From Dyella_B sp035690825 (lineage in GTDB: Bacteria > Pseudomonadota > Gammaproteobacteria > Xanthomonadales > Rhodanobacteraceae): DNA of 64,000 nucleotides. Positions within the stretch are counted from its first letter, which is position 1; each line of letters starts with the position of its first letter. The notes beneath the pieces are model-generated. The model had not been told where the DNA came from, searched no databases, and worked only from the letters and a program-made list of their open reading frames with translations. A program made the position numbers and the translations under genes. Location: assembly GCF_051954575.1 (NCBI RefSeq), contig NZ_JBQCHP010000085.1, positions 1-64,000 of the forward strand, written 5' to 3'. Shown here piece after piece: positions 17,772-27,300 of this stretch.

Positions 17772-18687
17772 CGGATGAAATTCCAGGGCCATGCCGCTGG
17801 CATGCGAGAGCGCGGCTTCCCTTTGCAGGTTGCGGGCGGCCACCGTGGCGTTTGCGCGCGCTTCCTGGCGCCTGTGCAGGTGCCGTTGTTTGTACGGCAG
17901 CTGCGGTGAGTGCGGAATGAAAGGGGTGTCTAGGGGGCGTCATGCGTGTGTATCGCGCAAATGCCTGGCCGTCGGAGAACTTGCGGTCATATCAGAGATG
18001 AGGTTGAGCGTTGTCTCATGCTCGTTCGTCACCGACGAACGCTCTCTGCCGCCGGAGAGATGGTTGCCACAAATGTCCCGTCATCCCAGCGAAAGCTGGG
18101 ATCCAGCGACTTGCTAAGCGTGAACGGCACTGGATTGACCAGCTTCGCTGTTGTGAAGCGCCTCAGCTTTCGCTGGAATGACGAATCGGTAGTACTGAAT
18201 TTGCAGGCAAAAATCGAGCACCTGGATTACGCGCCAGAAGTCGCTGGACCCCGGCGTTCGTCGGAGCAACGAACATGAAATGAACAGGCCCTAGCTGAGG
18301 GTTCGGGCGAAGAGGGATGCAGACATACAACGCAACCCGCAATCGTCGCACGCTGCTCATGCCCTCATCGCATTCCCAAGTTTTGGATAACGATGCGAGA
18401 AGGAAGCCGCACGCAACGGACCATGTCCGGAGAGCTCGCACAAAGGGAATCCAGCTTCACTCGCGCATGGCATGTCCGCGCTTCGCTTGGTTCGCCTCGT
18501 ACGACTATTGGCTCAAAGGGGGATGGCTTTCGATACCGCACGGAGTGCTCAAAAAATGCCCAGCGCACGCCATCTTTTTGCACGCCATAAACCCCGATCG
18601 GGTTGGCAAAAAGCTTGCTTCCCGGGGTTTTCCTGCTTCGGGGTGTGCCCGGATGCATCTTTTTGGGCTTTTTTTGCATTTACCAGT
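17772..18687. other. Gene-poor stretch with REP-like palindromes and an element-end scar
   Basis: About 0.9 kb with no supported gene. Reading frames here are broken, arginine-rich and compositionally unlike neighbours. It contains a REP-type inverted pair (18079-18183) and a GAACAGGCC-CTAG fragment (18282-18294) matching the right end of the MITE-like element at 3849. From about 18300 to 18687 there are A/T runs (AAAAAA near 18550, TTTTTTT near 18671) and short palindromes around 18590-18650, but nothing I can name. A structured RNA or repeat remnant remains possible. Confidence 0.55.
18079..18183. repeat. REP/BIME-like inverted repeat pair
   Basis: The unit CGTCATCCCAGCGAAAGCTG starts at 18079 and contains the hairpin ATCCCAGC-GAAA-GCTGGGAT (18083-18102). 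An inverted, slightly diverged copy ends at 18183 (CAGCTTTCGCTGGAATGACG). Pairs of such GC-rich palindromes with a GTC/GAC head are typical REP/BIME elements in Xanthomonadaceae-like genomes. Confidence 0.75.
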
Positions 18688-18716
18688 TGGCGAAGGCACA
18701 AATTTCCCCTACATTT
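18688..18716 (+). promoter_or_regulatory. Candidate sigma-70 promoter of the HU-like gene
   Basis: TTGGCG (18688-18693), exactly 17 bp, then TACATT (18711-18716), about 50 bp upstream of the ATG at 18767. The surrounding sequence is AT-richer than average. Spacing is ideal but each hexamer is an imperfect match. Confidence 0.4.
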
Positions 18717-18766
18717 CGCTCGCCGAAAGGCGTATTTCAACAATCCATATAACGATGGGGTAGTCC

Positions 18767-19135
18767 ATGGCAAAGAAGGCAGCAAAAGGCAAGTCGGCAT
18801 CCAAGGCCGCAGCAGCTCCGAAGCCGATCAAGGATGCATTGAGCAAGTCCGGTCTGGTTGCGCACCTGGCGGAGACCACGGGTCTTGCATCCAAGGATGT
18901 GCGTGGCGTTCTGTCCGCGCTGGAAGGTGTTGTGCACGCTTCCATCCATAAGAAGGGCGCTGGCATGTTCACCCTGCCTGGTCTGCTGAAGATCACCGCC
19001 GTCAACGTGCCGGCCAAGCCGAAGCGCAAGGGCATCAACCCCTTCACGAAGGAAGAGCAGTGGTTCGCCGCCAAGCCCGCCACCGTGAAGGTCAAGATCC
19101 GTCCGCTCAAGAAGCTCAAGGACGCGGCGCTCTGA
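18767..19135 (+). CDS. HU-family DNA-binding protein with Lys/Ala-rich N-terminal tail
   Basis: 122 residues. An N-terminal basic tail of about 22 residues (MAKKAAKGKSASKAAAAPK) precedes an HU/IHF fold: IKDALSKSGLVAHLAETTGLASKDVRGVLSAL (dimerisation helices), MFTLPGLLKITAVNVPAKP, then KRKGINPFTKEEQ, the DNA-intercalating arm with the conserved N-P, and VKVKIRPLKKLKD. Nucleoid architecture is the expected role. The tail resembles histone H1-type basic extensions seen on some beta/gammaproteobacterial HU paralogues. GGGG lies 10 bases upstream of the ATG, a candidate promoter at 18688, and a strong Rho-independent terminator at 19181, so it is monocistronic. Confidence 0.92.
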   Translation: MAKKAAKGKSASKAAAAPKPIKDALSKSGLVAHLAETTGLASKDVRGVLSALEGVVHASIHKKGAGMFTLPGLLKITAVNVPAKPKRKGINPFTKEEQWFAAKPATVKVKIRPLKKLKDAAL

Positions 19136-19180
19136 TCTTCGCTTAAGGCTGTTGCGTACGCAGCGGCCCTGCAAACCATA

Positions 19181-19215
19181 CGGGATGCGTCACGCCAGTG
19201 GCGCATCCCGTTTTT
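19181..19215 (+). terminator. Rho-independent terminator of the HU-like gene
   Basis: CGGGATGCG and CGCATCCCG form a 9-bp outer stem, with an inner CAC/GTG pairing, followed immediately by TTTTT (19211-19215). It lies 45 bp after the stop at 19135. Confidence 0.9.
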
Positions 19216-19411
19216 ACGTTTGGCGTTGAGAAAAATCTCAACGCAGCGGCTGCAAAGCGGCAATCTCTTTCATCGAAACGAAAGGCGTGGTATTTACCCG
19301 CCTATCCATCGGCATGCGCAGGACTGCGTGCGTGGATGCGAGGGGGCATAAGGCACCACAAGAAAGACGCGTAGCGTTTTCGCTAACCCTTTTGTCGATG
19401 GGAGACAATCC

Positions 19412-20155
19412 ATGTTTAAACGACTCTGTGCAGAGTTTTTCGGCACTTTCTGGCTGGTGCTCGGCGGTTGCGGCAGCGCCGTATTGGCCGCGGCCTTTCC
19501 GAATCTGGGCATTGGTTTCGCCGGCGTGGCGCTGGCCTTCGGCCTTACCGTGGTCACCATGGCCTATGCCTGCGCGGGCATTTCCGGCGCGCATTTCAAT
19601 CCGGCAGTGACGGTGGGGCTGTTTTTCGGCGGGCGCTTCAGCGGCAAGGACGTGGTGCCATATATCGTTGCGCAAGTCGTGGGCGCGATCGTCGCGGCCG
19701 CGGTGCTGTACGTGATCGCCAGCGGCAAGCCCGGCTTTGACGCCACCGCCAGCGGTTTCGCCTCCAACGGCTATGGCGAGCATTCGCCGGGCGGCTATTC
19801 GCTGCAGGCCTGCGTGGTGAGCGAATTCGTGCTTACCGCGATGTTCCTGATCGTGATCCACGGCGCCACCGACCGCCGCGCGCCGGCCGGCTTCGGCCCG
19901 CTGGCGATCGGCCTGGCGCTCACGTTGATTCACCTGATCAGCATCCCGGTCACCAATACCTCGGTGAACCCTGCGCGCAGCACCGGCGTGGCGGTGTTCC
20001 AGGGTACGTGGGCGCTGCAGCAATTGTGGATGTTCTGGCTGGTGCCGCTGCTCGGCGGTGCGGCGGGCGGGCTGATCTTCCGCTTCCTGCTTGGTGAGGA
20101 CGTGTCCAAGCCGAGCCTGACCACGACTGCGCAGCCGGGCATAAGCAACGCGTAG
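19412..20155 (+). CDS. aqpZ: Aquaporin Z-type water channel
   Basis: 247-residue MIP-family inner-membrane channel. Both NPA boxes are present: SGAHFNPAVTVGLFFGGRF near residue 64 and TNTSVNPARSTGVAVF near residue 185. Six hydrophobic helices are visible, beginning FFGTFWLVLGGCGSAVLAAAF. Family lengths of 230-250 agree. The residues after the second NPA (R-S-T-G) resemble AqpZ rather than glycerol facilitators. GGGAGA lies 9 bases upstream of the ATG. It is 165 bp ahead of the DedA gene on the same strand. Confidence 0.93.
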   Translation: MFKRLCAEFFGTFWLVLGGCGSAVLAAAFPNLGIGFAGVALAFGLTVVTMAYACAGISGAHFNPAVTVGLFFGGRFSGKDVVPYIVAQVVGAIVAAAVLYVIASGKPGFDATASGFASNGYGEHSPGGYSLQACVVSEFVLTAMFLIVIHGATDRRAPAGFGPLAIGLALTLIHLISIPVTNTSVNPARSTGVAVFQGTWALQQLWMFWLVPLLGGAAGGLIFRFLLGEDVSKPSLTTTAQPGISNA

Positions 20156-20319
20156 CCTGCGCCAGGTTGCAGCCGAAACCCGGCATGACCATCCCAGGCA
20201 TGTCGGGTCCGGCGGTGTCTCTGCGCCAACCCAAAAAAACCTGCGCGGAGCCCGCCAAAAACCTTGCAATCCAGCGCGTTCGGCCCAACGATGCACTCGT
20301 TCCGACCGAGGGTTCCCAG

Positions 20320-21312
20320 GTGACGCATGCGATCGTCGCGCTGATTGCCGAATACGGCTTGTTGCTGGTTTTCATCAACGTATTGGTGGAGCAGGCCGGG
20401 TTGCCGTTGCCGGCCGTGCCGACCTTGGTGGTGGCCGGCGCGCTGTCGTCCGTCGGCAAGCTTCCGCTGGCCACGGTGGTGTTGGTGGCGTTGCTTGCAT
20501 GCCTGATCAGCGACGTCGCCTGGTACTGGGCTGGCCGCCGGCTTGGTCCCTCGGTGATGCGCACGCTGTGCCGCATTTCGCTCTCGCCCGATTCGTGCGT
20601 GAAGCAATCGGAATTGCGCTTCCAGCGCTGGCGCGGGCAGATCCTGCTGATCGCCAAGTTCGTGCCGGGCCTTTCCACCATCGCACCGCCGCTGATGGGC
20701 GCCATGAAACTGCGACCGCATATCTTCGTGCTGTTCGACGCCCTGGGTTCGCTGCTCTGGATCGGCGTCGTGGTCGGCCTGGGCTACGTGTTTTCGCAGC
20801 AAATCGATTATGTGCTGTTCGCCCTGGCCAGCGCCGGCACGGTGGCGGTGGAAGTATTGTTTGCACTGCTGCTCGCCTACGTCATCGTGAAATGGTGGCA
20901 GCGCAAACGCCTGCTGATGTCCCTGCGTCTCGCACGCATCACCGTGGACGAACTGCATCGGCTCGTCGAGGAAGGCGAGGCACCGGTGGTGGTCGACATA
21001 CGCTCGCAGGCATCGCGCCTGGCCGATAACCGCGTGATACCCGGCGCGCTGCTGATCAACCTGGGCAGTGTCGAGCGGGAACTGGATCACGTGCCGATCG
21101 ACCGGGACGTAGTGATCTACTGCAGTTGCCCGAACGAAGTCTCCGCCGCAAAAGCCGCCAAGGGGTTGATGGTGCTGGGCTACCGCAAGGTGCGCCCGTT
21201 GCTGGGCGGCCTGGATGCATGGGCGGATGCGGGATATGCCGTCGAACACCTGGCGCAGTCGCAGCCGGTGGTTGTGGATGATGCGGCGATGATGTCAGGG
21301 CACGCCTCGTAA
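20320..21312 (+). CDS. DedA-family membrane protein fused to a rhodanese domain
   Basis: About 330 residues. Residues 1-205 form a DedA/SNARE-associated (VTT) domain: LLVFINVLVEQAGLPLPAVPTLVVAGAL, WYWAGRRLGPSVM, and LLIAKFVPGLSTIAPPLMGAMKL, the reentrant motif with F-x-P-G. Residues from about 220 form a cytoplasmic rhodanese: ARITVDELHRLVEEGEAP, VVVDIRSQASR, PGALLINL, VVIYCSCPNE (Cys268, with Cys270) and LLGGLDAWADAGY. DedA proteins act in membrane homeostasis, some as phospholipid scramblases. GTG at 20320 is chosen because GAGGG lies 7 bases upstream and it begins the conserved domain; the frame runs open to 20167 through poorly conserved sequence. Confidence 0.88.
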   Translation: MTHAIVALIAEYGLLLVFINVLVEQAGLPLPAVPTLVVAGALSSVGKLPLATVVLVALLACLISDVAWYWAGRRLGPSVMRTLCRISLSPDSCVKQSELRFQRWRGQILLIAKFVPGLSTIAPPLMGAMKLRPHIFVLFDALGSLLWIGVVVGLGYVFSQQIDYVLFALASAGTVAVEVLFALLLAYVIVKWWQRKRLLMSLRLARITVDELHRLVEEGEAPVVVDIRSQASRLADNRVIPGALLINLGSVERELDHVPIDRDVVIYCSCPNEVSAAKAAKGLMVLGYRKVRPLLGGLDAWADAGYAVEHLAQSQPVVVDDAAMMSGHAS

Positions 21313-21437
21313 AAAAAGTTAGTCACCGAAATGCGTGAACGGCGGCGGCTCGTCGTTTCGGGATTTATGGTGTTAAGCGATTGCCCCTGGTCAAGTCTCC
21401 TCAAGACAGCGAAAGAAAGTTGGTTTGAATATACTAA

Positions 21438-21665
21438 ATGAAGAATCCTATTGTTTTCATATTTTTAACGTTCCTTGTGCTTGCAGTTGCATGCCTCATT
21501 TTTTTTGTCTACGGATTGTCGCTCCTAAATCAGCCCGTAGGATGCCACTATGGTGGCGGCATGAAATCATTCGGATGTTCGACGTCGTTTGGGACGTTTA
21601 TGACGTTCTTGGGGGGAGGTGTGGTATTGACGATTGTCGCAATATGGAATCGATTTGGTAGGTAA
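21438..21665 (+). CDS. Small two-helix membrane protein, unknown
   Basis: 75 residues: an N-terminal helix (IVFIFLTFLVLAVACLIFFVYG), a short Cys/Gly loop (CHYGGGMKSFGCSTSFG) and a second helix (FMTFLGGGVVLTIVAIW). The two Cys could form a periplasmic disulfide. Base composition is distinctly AT-richer than neighbours, and it abuts the transposase remnant at 21667, both pointing to acquired DNA. A weak Shine-Dalgarno (GAAAG) lies upstream. I do not recognise a family, and a chance frame cannot be excluded. Confidence 0.5.
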   Translation: MKNPIVFIFLTFLVLAVACLIFFVYGLSLLNQPVGCHYGGGMKSFGCSTSFGTFMTFLGGGVVLTIVAIWNRFGR

Positions 21666-21666
21666 C

Positions 21667-21960
21667 CTAGGGCGTGTTAACACTACCTTTGAGCCCGTCG
21701 ACGATGAGCGCGAAATGGACGAAGCCAAGAAACAGGACATCCAGTTTGTCGAATCGGGAAAAGACGCGACGAAACCCTTTCAAACGTCGGAACAGCCGCT
21801 CCACCTCGTTACGACGCTTGTACATTTCTCGATCATATTCCCACGGCTCAAGACGATTGCTCTTGGGTGAAACAACGGGAATAAAGCCTAGCTCGAGTGC
21901 CAGTTGACGTGTCTCGTCGCCCTCGTAGGCCTTGTCCATCAAAAGATGCAACGGCTCCAC
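21667..21960 (-). pseudogene. IS5-family transposase remnant (C-terminal part only)
   Basis: 97 residues equal to the C-terminal third of an IS5-type DDE transposase: DKAYEGDETRQLALELGF (second catalytic Asp region, D-K-A-Y), YDREMYKRRNEVERLFRRLKGFRRV, with the Y-x-x-R-N-x-x-E-R triad containing the catalytic Glu, and FDKLDVLFLGFVHFAL. The N-terminal two thirds are missing upstream of 21960, so it is inactive. The stop codon is the CTA of CTAG at 21667-21670; directly inside is GGCGTGTTAACACTA (21671-21685), matching 12 of 15 bases with the MITE-like termini at 3849. This is therefore the preserved end of the original IS. Confidence 0.85.
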
Positions 21961-22118
21961 TCACTCCTTATAGTCTAAGCATCCATAAAGTCTCTAATGT
22001 CACGCGTTCTACGAATTGATATACCCACGGAAGACTTGGATGTATGGCCTTCGTTGGAGAGGCGTAATTCTATTTAGACTGGCGAAAATCTCATCTCGCG
22101 CGCACAGGGGAATAAAAC

Positions 22119-24074
22119 ATGAAGAATGGACGTACGCGTGCCTTCGCGGCCGTGCTGTGTTTGCTGATTCCTGTCGTTGCCGTCGCTGGCGACCAAGTGC
22201 CGGTGGAGGCGTTTGCGCGCCGTAGCAGCTTTTCGATGCCCAGGCTTTCGCCTGACGGTAAGTATCTGGCGGTAGCCATGGAGCAGGGCGAAGACCATGC
22301 CGTGCTGGTCTACCACCTCGATGACATGAACCACCCGAAAAGCTTGCGGCTACCCTTTCATCAGCTTCCGTACGATATCCAGTGGACTGCGTCCGAGCGC
22401 CTGGTAGTCGAACTGGCCAAGTTCGTGGGTTCACTCGATCGTCCGGAGCGGTTGGGCGAAATCGTCGCGGCCGACGCGGACGGCAAGCGGGTCCAGCCCA
22501 TGTTCAATCGCGAATGGGGCATAACCGGGCGTGGTGGCCTGGAGCGCGTTGCCGACGATGGCTATGGCACTGTCGCCAGCTTGCCGTCGAAAGCCAACGG
22601 CCATTTCTACATGCAGACATACATGTGGAACGACGAGAAGAATACCTGGTTGTACGATGTCAATGCCGACAACGGTGTGCGCCATCTGATCGGCCAGATC
22701 AATGTCGGCGACATGGACTTCACCTTGGATCCGGATGGCAAGGTGCGCTACGCGCAAGGCCTGGACATAAACAATAATTACGTCGTCTACCGCTTGCAGA
22801 ACGGCCAATGGGCGCAGCTTGGTAGCGCAGAGCACGGGGATCGCTTCGAACCCATCGCTTTCTCGCAAGACAAACAGCACCTGTATGCAAGTACCAGTGT
22901 TAAGGGCGGCCCATTGTCGCTGGTGCAAACGAACGCGGACGGCACCCAGACCCAACTGCTGGCCAAAGACGACTTTGGCAGCATTGGCTACGTACAGTGG
23001 ACGCCGCAAAACCAGCCTATCGCCGCTGCGCCCGTCACCGGCATTCCGACTCCGACCGTCATCAACGGCGATCAGCCGCTGGCGCAGATTTATCAAGTGC
23101 TCCTCGGCAAATTTCCAAACGAGTTCGTCAGTTTTTCCAGCTACAGCGAGGACGGAACCGTATTGATTTTTGAGGTCAGCAGTGATCGCGAGCCTGGCAC
23201 GTATTACCTGCTCGACAGAAAGGCGTGGAAAGTAGCGAAACTGTTCTCGCAGAACGCAAACATCGATCCTGACAAAATGGGGTCGCGCGTGCCCATGCGT
23301 TTCACCGCCAGCGACGGCATGCCGCTGGAAGCGATCCTTACCGTGCCACGCGGTGCTGCCATGAACAATCTGCCGATGGTGCTGATGCCGCACGGTGGCC
23401 CGTTCGATATCCACGACAGCTGGTTCTTCGATACGGATGCGCAGTTCCTCGCAAGCCGCGGCTATCTGGTTCTGCAGGTCAACTACCGCGGATCGGGCGG
23501 TCGCGGCCCTGGGTTCGTCGACGCTGGGTATGGTAAATGGGGAACGCGCATTCAGCAGGATCTGATCGACGGAGTGAAGTGGGCTGAAGCACAACACTAC
23601 GGGGATCCCAAGCGCGTCTGCGTTTACGGCGGCAGCTTTGGCGGCTATTCGGCGATGATGACCGTGATTCGCGCGCCCGGCCTGTTCAAATGCGCGATCG
23701 GCGAAGCGGGCATTTACGATCTTTCCATGATGTACGACAAGGGCGATATCAAGGATCGGAAGGCAGGGAGAAACTATCTGCAGCAGGCCATTGGCAAGGA
23801 TGCTGCCGAATTGGCGGCCAATTCACCCGACAAACTCGCCGACAAGATCGATGTGCCCGTGCTGCTGATTCATGGTGAGGCGGATGAACGCGCCCCCTTT
23901 GCGCAGGCCAAGGCCATGCGTGCCGCATTGGATGCTGCGCACAAGCCGTATGAATGGCTGACCAGGCCAAACGAAGGGCATGGTTTCTACAAGGAAGAGA
24001 ACCTCGTGGACATGTACAAGCGTGTGCAGAGCTTTCTCAAAAAAAATATAGGGCCTGGCGTACAAGTGAACTGA
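22119..24074 (+). CDS. Exported S9-family (prolyl oligopeptidase-like) serine peptidase
   Basis: 651 residues. A signal peptide (FAAVLCLLIPVVAVAG) directs export. An N-terminal beta-propeller (SMPRLSPDGKYLAVAMEQG and following blades) gates the C-terminal alpha/beta hydrolase. The catalytic triad is readable: Ser506 in YGGSFGGYSAMM, Asp589 in HGEADERAPF, His621 in NEGHGFYKEEN. LPMVLMPHGGPFDIHDSW is the oxyanion-side motif of dipeptidyl/acylaminoacyl peptidases. It probably cleaves peptides in the periplasm, and many xanthomonads carry several paralogues. It is monocistronic, after the AT-rich IS remnant, with no clear terminator. Confidence 0.92.
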   Translation: MKNGRTRAFAAVLCLLIPVVAVAGDQVPVEAFARRSSFSMPRLSPDGKYLAVAMEQGEDHAVLVYHLDDMNHPKSLRLPFHQLPYDIQWTASERLVVELAKFVGSLDRPERLGEIVAADADGKRVQPMFNREWGITGRGGLERVADDGYGTVASLPSKANGHFYMQTYMWNDEKNTWLYDVNADNGVRHLIGQINVGDMDFTLDPDGKVRYAQGLDINNNYVVYRLQNGQWAQLGSAEHGDRFEPIAFSQDKQHLYASTSVKGGPLSLVQTNADGTQTQLLAKDDFGSIGYVQWTPQNQPIAAAPVTGIPTPTVINGDQPLAQIYQVLLGKFPNEFVSFSSYSEDGTVLIFEVSSDREPGTYYLLDRKAWKVAKLFSQNANIDPDKMGSRVPMRFTASDGMPLEAILTVPRGAAMNNLPMVLMPHGGPFDIHDSWFFDTDAQFLASRGYLVLQVNYRGSGGRGPGFVDAGYGKWGTRIQQDLIDGVKWAEAQHYGDPKRVCVYGGSFGGYSAMMTVIRAPGLFKCAIGEAGIYDLSMMYDKGDIKDRKAGRNYLQQAIGKDAAELAANSPDKLADKIDVPVLLIHGEADERAPFAQAKAMRAALDAAHKPYEWLTRPNEGHGFYKEENLVDMYKRVQSFLKKNIGPGVQVN

Positions 24075-24372
24075 GCGGGCCGCCATTCCACGGGAGACCG
24101 GAGTCCGTGATTCGTAACCCGACGCCGCCATGCATAGGGCGACGTCAGGTTTCGTCCTGAAGCGAGCCTGGAGCGAAGCCCCAGCCTACTTTCCGCCACA
24201 CCCGAATATTGCGCCGATAACAACCACCGCAGGCTTTTGCGTACCTTAATTTCACGCTCCGAACGCTATTTTTTTTACGTTGCAGCGCACCGTGACGCAT
24301 GCCCGCCGGCGTGCGGAAGAACGCCAGGGCATTGCGCTCTGACGGGGAGGTGGCACCACTCGGAACGAAACG
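24075..24372. other. 298-bp intergenic region upstream of the glucan synthase gene
   Basis: No gene supported. Near 24150-24185 there is a half copy of a palindrome-family sequence (GCGAAGCCCCAGCCTAC). A T-run, CTATTTTTTTTACG, lies at about 24264-24277. The remainder (24280-24372) is a GC-rich probable 5' leader of the 8.6-kb synthase gene, with an inverted GCCCGCCGGC segment near 24302. No promoter hexamers convincing enough to call. Confidence 0.5.
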
Positions 24373-27300
24373 ATGTTGAGGAGCGAAAACTCTCTTTTGC
24401 ACGTAGCGCTGCATCCGCAGGCGGCTGCGCGTTATGGCGAAGGGGCTTCGGGCGATGAGCCGATGGAGCCGGCGCTGCGCGCGGAGCTGTTCAGTGCCGA
24501 GCAGATGGAGCAGCACGGCATTGCGCTGGCCAGGCAGCACAAGCTCAGTCCGCGTTCGTCATCCGATCACTTGCTCAAGCGCCTGGACGAGAACGCCGGC
24601 CTGCTGCTGCAAACCTGCGAATCGCTGACCGCCGCGGCCAAAAGCAACCGGCGCATTTCGCCTGCGGCCGAATGGTTGCTGGACAACTATTACCTGATCG
24701 AAGACCAGATCCGCATCGCACGCCGCCATCTGCCGCGGCGCTACAACCGCGAACTGCCGCGGCTGGTGCGCGATGATGCCGAAGGCGACGACTTGCCGCG
24801 TGTGTACGTGCTGGCGCTGGAAACCATCGCACACGGCGATGGCCGCGTGGACGACGAAAGCCTGGGCCGCTTCATTTCCGCCTACCAGACCGTGCGGCCG
24901 CTGACACTGGGCGAGCTGTGGGCGATTCCCATCATGCTGCGGCTGGCGTTGATCGAGAATCTGCGCCGCGCGGCCGTGCGCGTGATGTCAAACCGGCATT
25001 ACCGCGACCAGGCCGGAAAATGGGCGGACGTGCTGACCGAAATCGCCGAGCACGATCCGAAGAGTGTGGTAATCGGCGTGGCTGACATGGCGCGCTCCGA
25101 TCCGCCGATGACGCACGCCTTCGTCGCCGAACTTGCACGCCGCCTGCAAGGGCAGAGCCCGGTGCTGGCGATGCCGCTGACCTGGGTGGAGCAGCGCCTG
25201 GCCGAAAACGGCTCCAGTATCGAACATCAGCTGCAGGTGGAAGCACAGGAGCAGGCCGCCAACCAGGTTTCCGTAGGCAACAGCATCGGCAGCTTGCGCC
25301 ATCTGTCGGCGATCGACTGGCATGCCTTCGTCGAGCGCTCGAGTATCGTCGACCAGACGCTGCGCAAGGATCCCGCCGGCGTCTATGCGGAGATGGATTT
25401 CGCCACGCGCGATCATTACCGCCACGTGATCGAGCGCCTGGCGCGTTCCTGCAACCAACCCGAAGAAGCCGTTGCCCACGAAGCACTGGAGCTGGCCGTG
25501 GCGTGCGCCTCCGAAAACGCGGTGGCCGGCATTCGCGCGCATGTGGGCTATTACCTGATCGACGAAGGCCTGCCAGCGCTGGAGAAAAAAGTCGGCTACC
25601 GCTACCACCGCTGGATGAACCTGCGGCGCACGCTGCAGCGCTGGGCGCTGCCGTTGTATGCGGGCACGGTGCTGCTGCTCACGCTACTGCTGACCGCACC
25701 GATCGTCGCGGCCGCCAGCAGCGACCGTTATCCTGCGTGGGCGCTGGTGCTGATCGCCATTCCATCCTTGCTCGCCACCAGTCAGTTCGCGCTGGGGCTG
25801 GTGAACTGGATCGTCACCCTTTGCACCAGGCCGAGCATGTTGCCGCGCATGGATTTCTCGCGCGGCGTGCCGCCATCGGCGCGCACGCTGGTGGCGGTGC
25901 CGGCGCTGTTGGGCAGCACGCAGGATGTCGAGGACATGATCGAGGCGCTGGAAGTGCATTTCCTGGCCAACCGCGACCAGAATGTTCATCTCGCCTTGCT
26001 CAGCGACTTCAAGGACGGCGATGAGGAATGGGAGGAAAACGACCAGGCCCTGCTGCGGCTGGCGCGCCAGCACGTGGATGCGTTGAATGCGAAATACGCC
26101 CCCAGTTCGCGCGACCGTTTCTTCTTGCTGCATCGTCCGCGGCGCTACAACCCTGCGGACAAGGTATGGATGGGTTATGAGCGCAAGCGCGGCAAGCTCA
26201 ATGATCTCAATCATCTGCTGCTTACCGGACGGACCACGCCGTTCATGCTGACCGTTGGCCCGATCGACGTGCTGCGTGGCATTCGCTACGTGATCACGCT
26301 CGACGCCGACACCCAGCTTCCGCGCGACGCCGCGCAGGCGTTCGCCAGCGTGATGGTCCATCCGCTCAATCGCCCTGTTTACGACGCCGAGCGCGGGCGC
26401 ATGCTGCGCGGCCACGGCATCCTGCAACCGCGATTGGGCATCAGCCTGCCGAGCAGCGGACGGTCGCGTTACGCCGCGCTGTTTGGCAGCGAGGTGGGTA
26501 TCGATCCATACACGCGCATGGTGTCGGACGTCTACCAGGATCTGTTCGGCGAAGGTTCCTTCATCGGCAAGGGCATCTACGATGTGCAGGCGATCGCGCA
26601 ATCGCTGGACGGCCGCTTTCCGGAAAACACCATTCTCAGCCACGACCTGATCGAAGGCTGCTATGCGCGCTCAGGTCTCTTGAGCGACGTGCCGCTGTAC
26701 GAGGAATATCCCGCCAGCTATCTCGCCGATTACCAGCGCCGCCATCGCTGGACCCGCGGCGACTGGCAGCTGCTGCCATGGATGTTGCCGCGCGTGACGA
26801 ATGCGCAAGGGCAATGGGTGAAGAACACCCTGGATGGCCTGTCGCGCTGGAAGATCTTCGACAACCTTCGGCGCAGCCTGGTGGCGCCTTCGTTCGTCGC
26901 CTTGTTCCTGATCGTGTGGCTGTGTTTCGTGCAACCGATCGTCTGGACGGTGGCGGTGCTGGCGCTGCTGTTCACCTTGCCGGTGCTTTCGGCGCTGTTG
27001 GCGATCGTGCAGAAGCAGGAAGACATTACCGTCGCGTCGCACCTGAAATCCGCGCTGGCGCCGGCAGGGCAGCACATTGCGCGCGCGCTGTTCAATCTCA
27101 CCAGCCTGCCGCACGAGGTTTACTGCAGCGTGGATGCGATCGCAGGCACGGTGTGGCGCATGGCGGTGAGTCGGCGCAACCTGCTGCAGTGGCGAACCTC
27201 GCGCGAGGTACAACAGGAAGACACGCAATCGGCCTTGCGCACCTATCGCATGATGTGGATCAACCCGGCGCTGGCGCTGCTGGGCGCGGTGGCCATCTGG

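Noticed and set aside
18300..18700. Possible tRNA or other stable RNA gene
   Set aside because: No cloverleaf, no T-loop consensus or CCA end could be folded by eye.
18317..18763. Overlapping frames on both strands before the HU-like gene
   Set aside because: No ribosome-binding sites, odd composition, run into A/T runs and repeats; treated as noncoding.
24250..24372. Possible riboswitch in the glucan synthase leader
   Set aside because: GC-rich leader, but no known aptamer consensus recognised.
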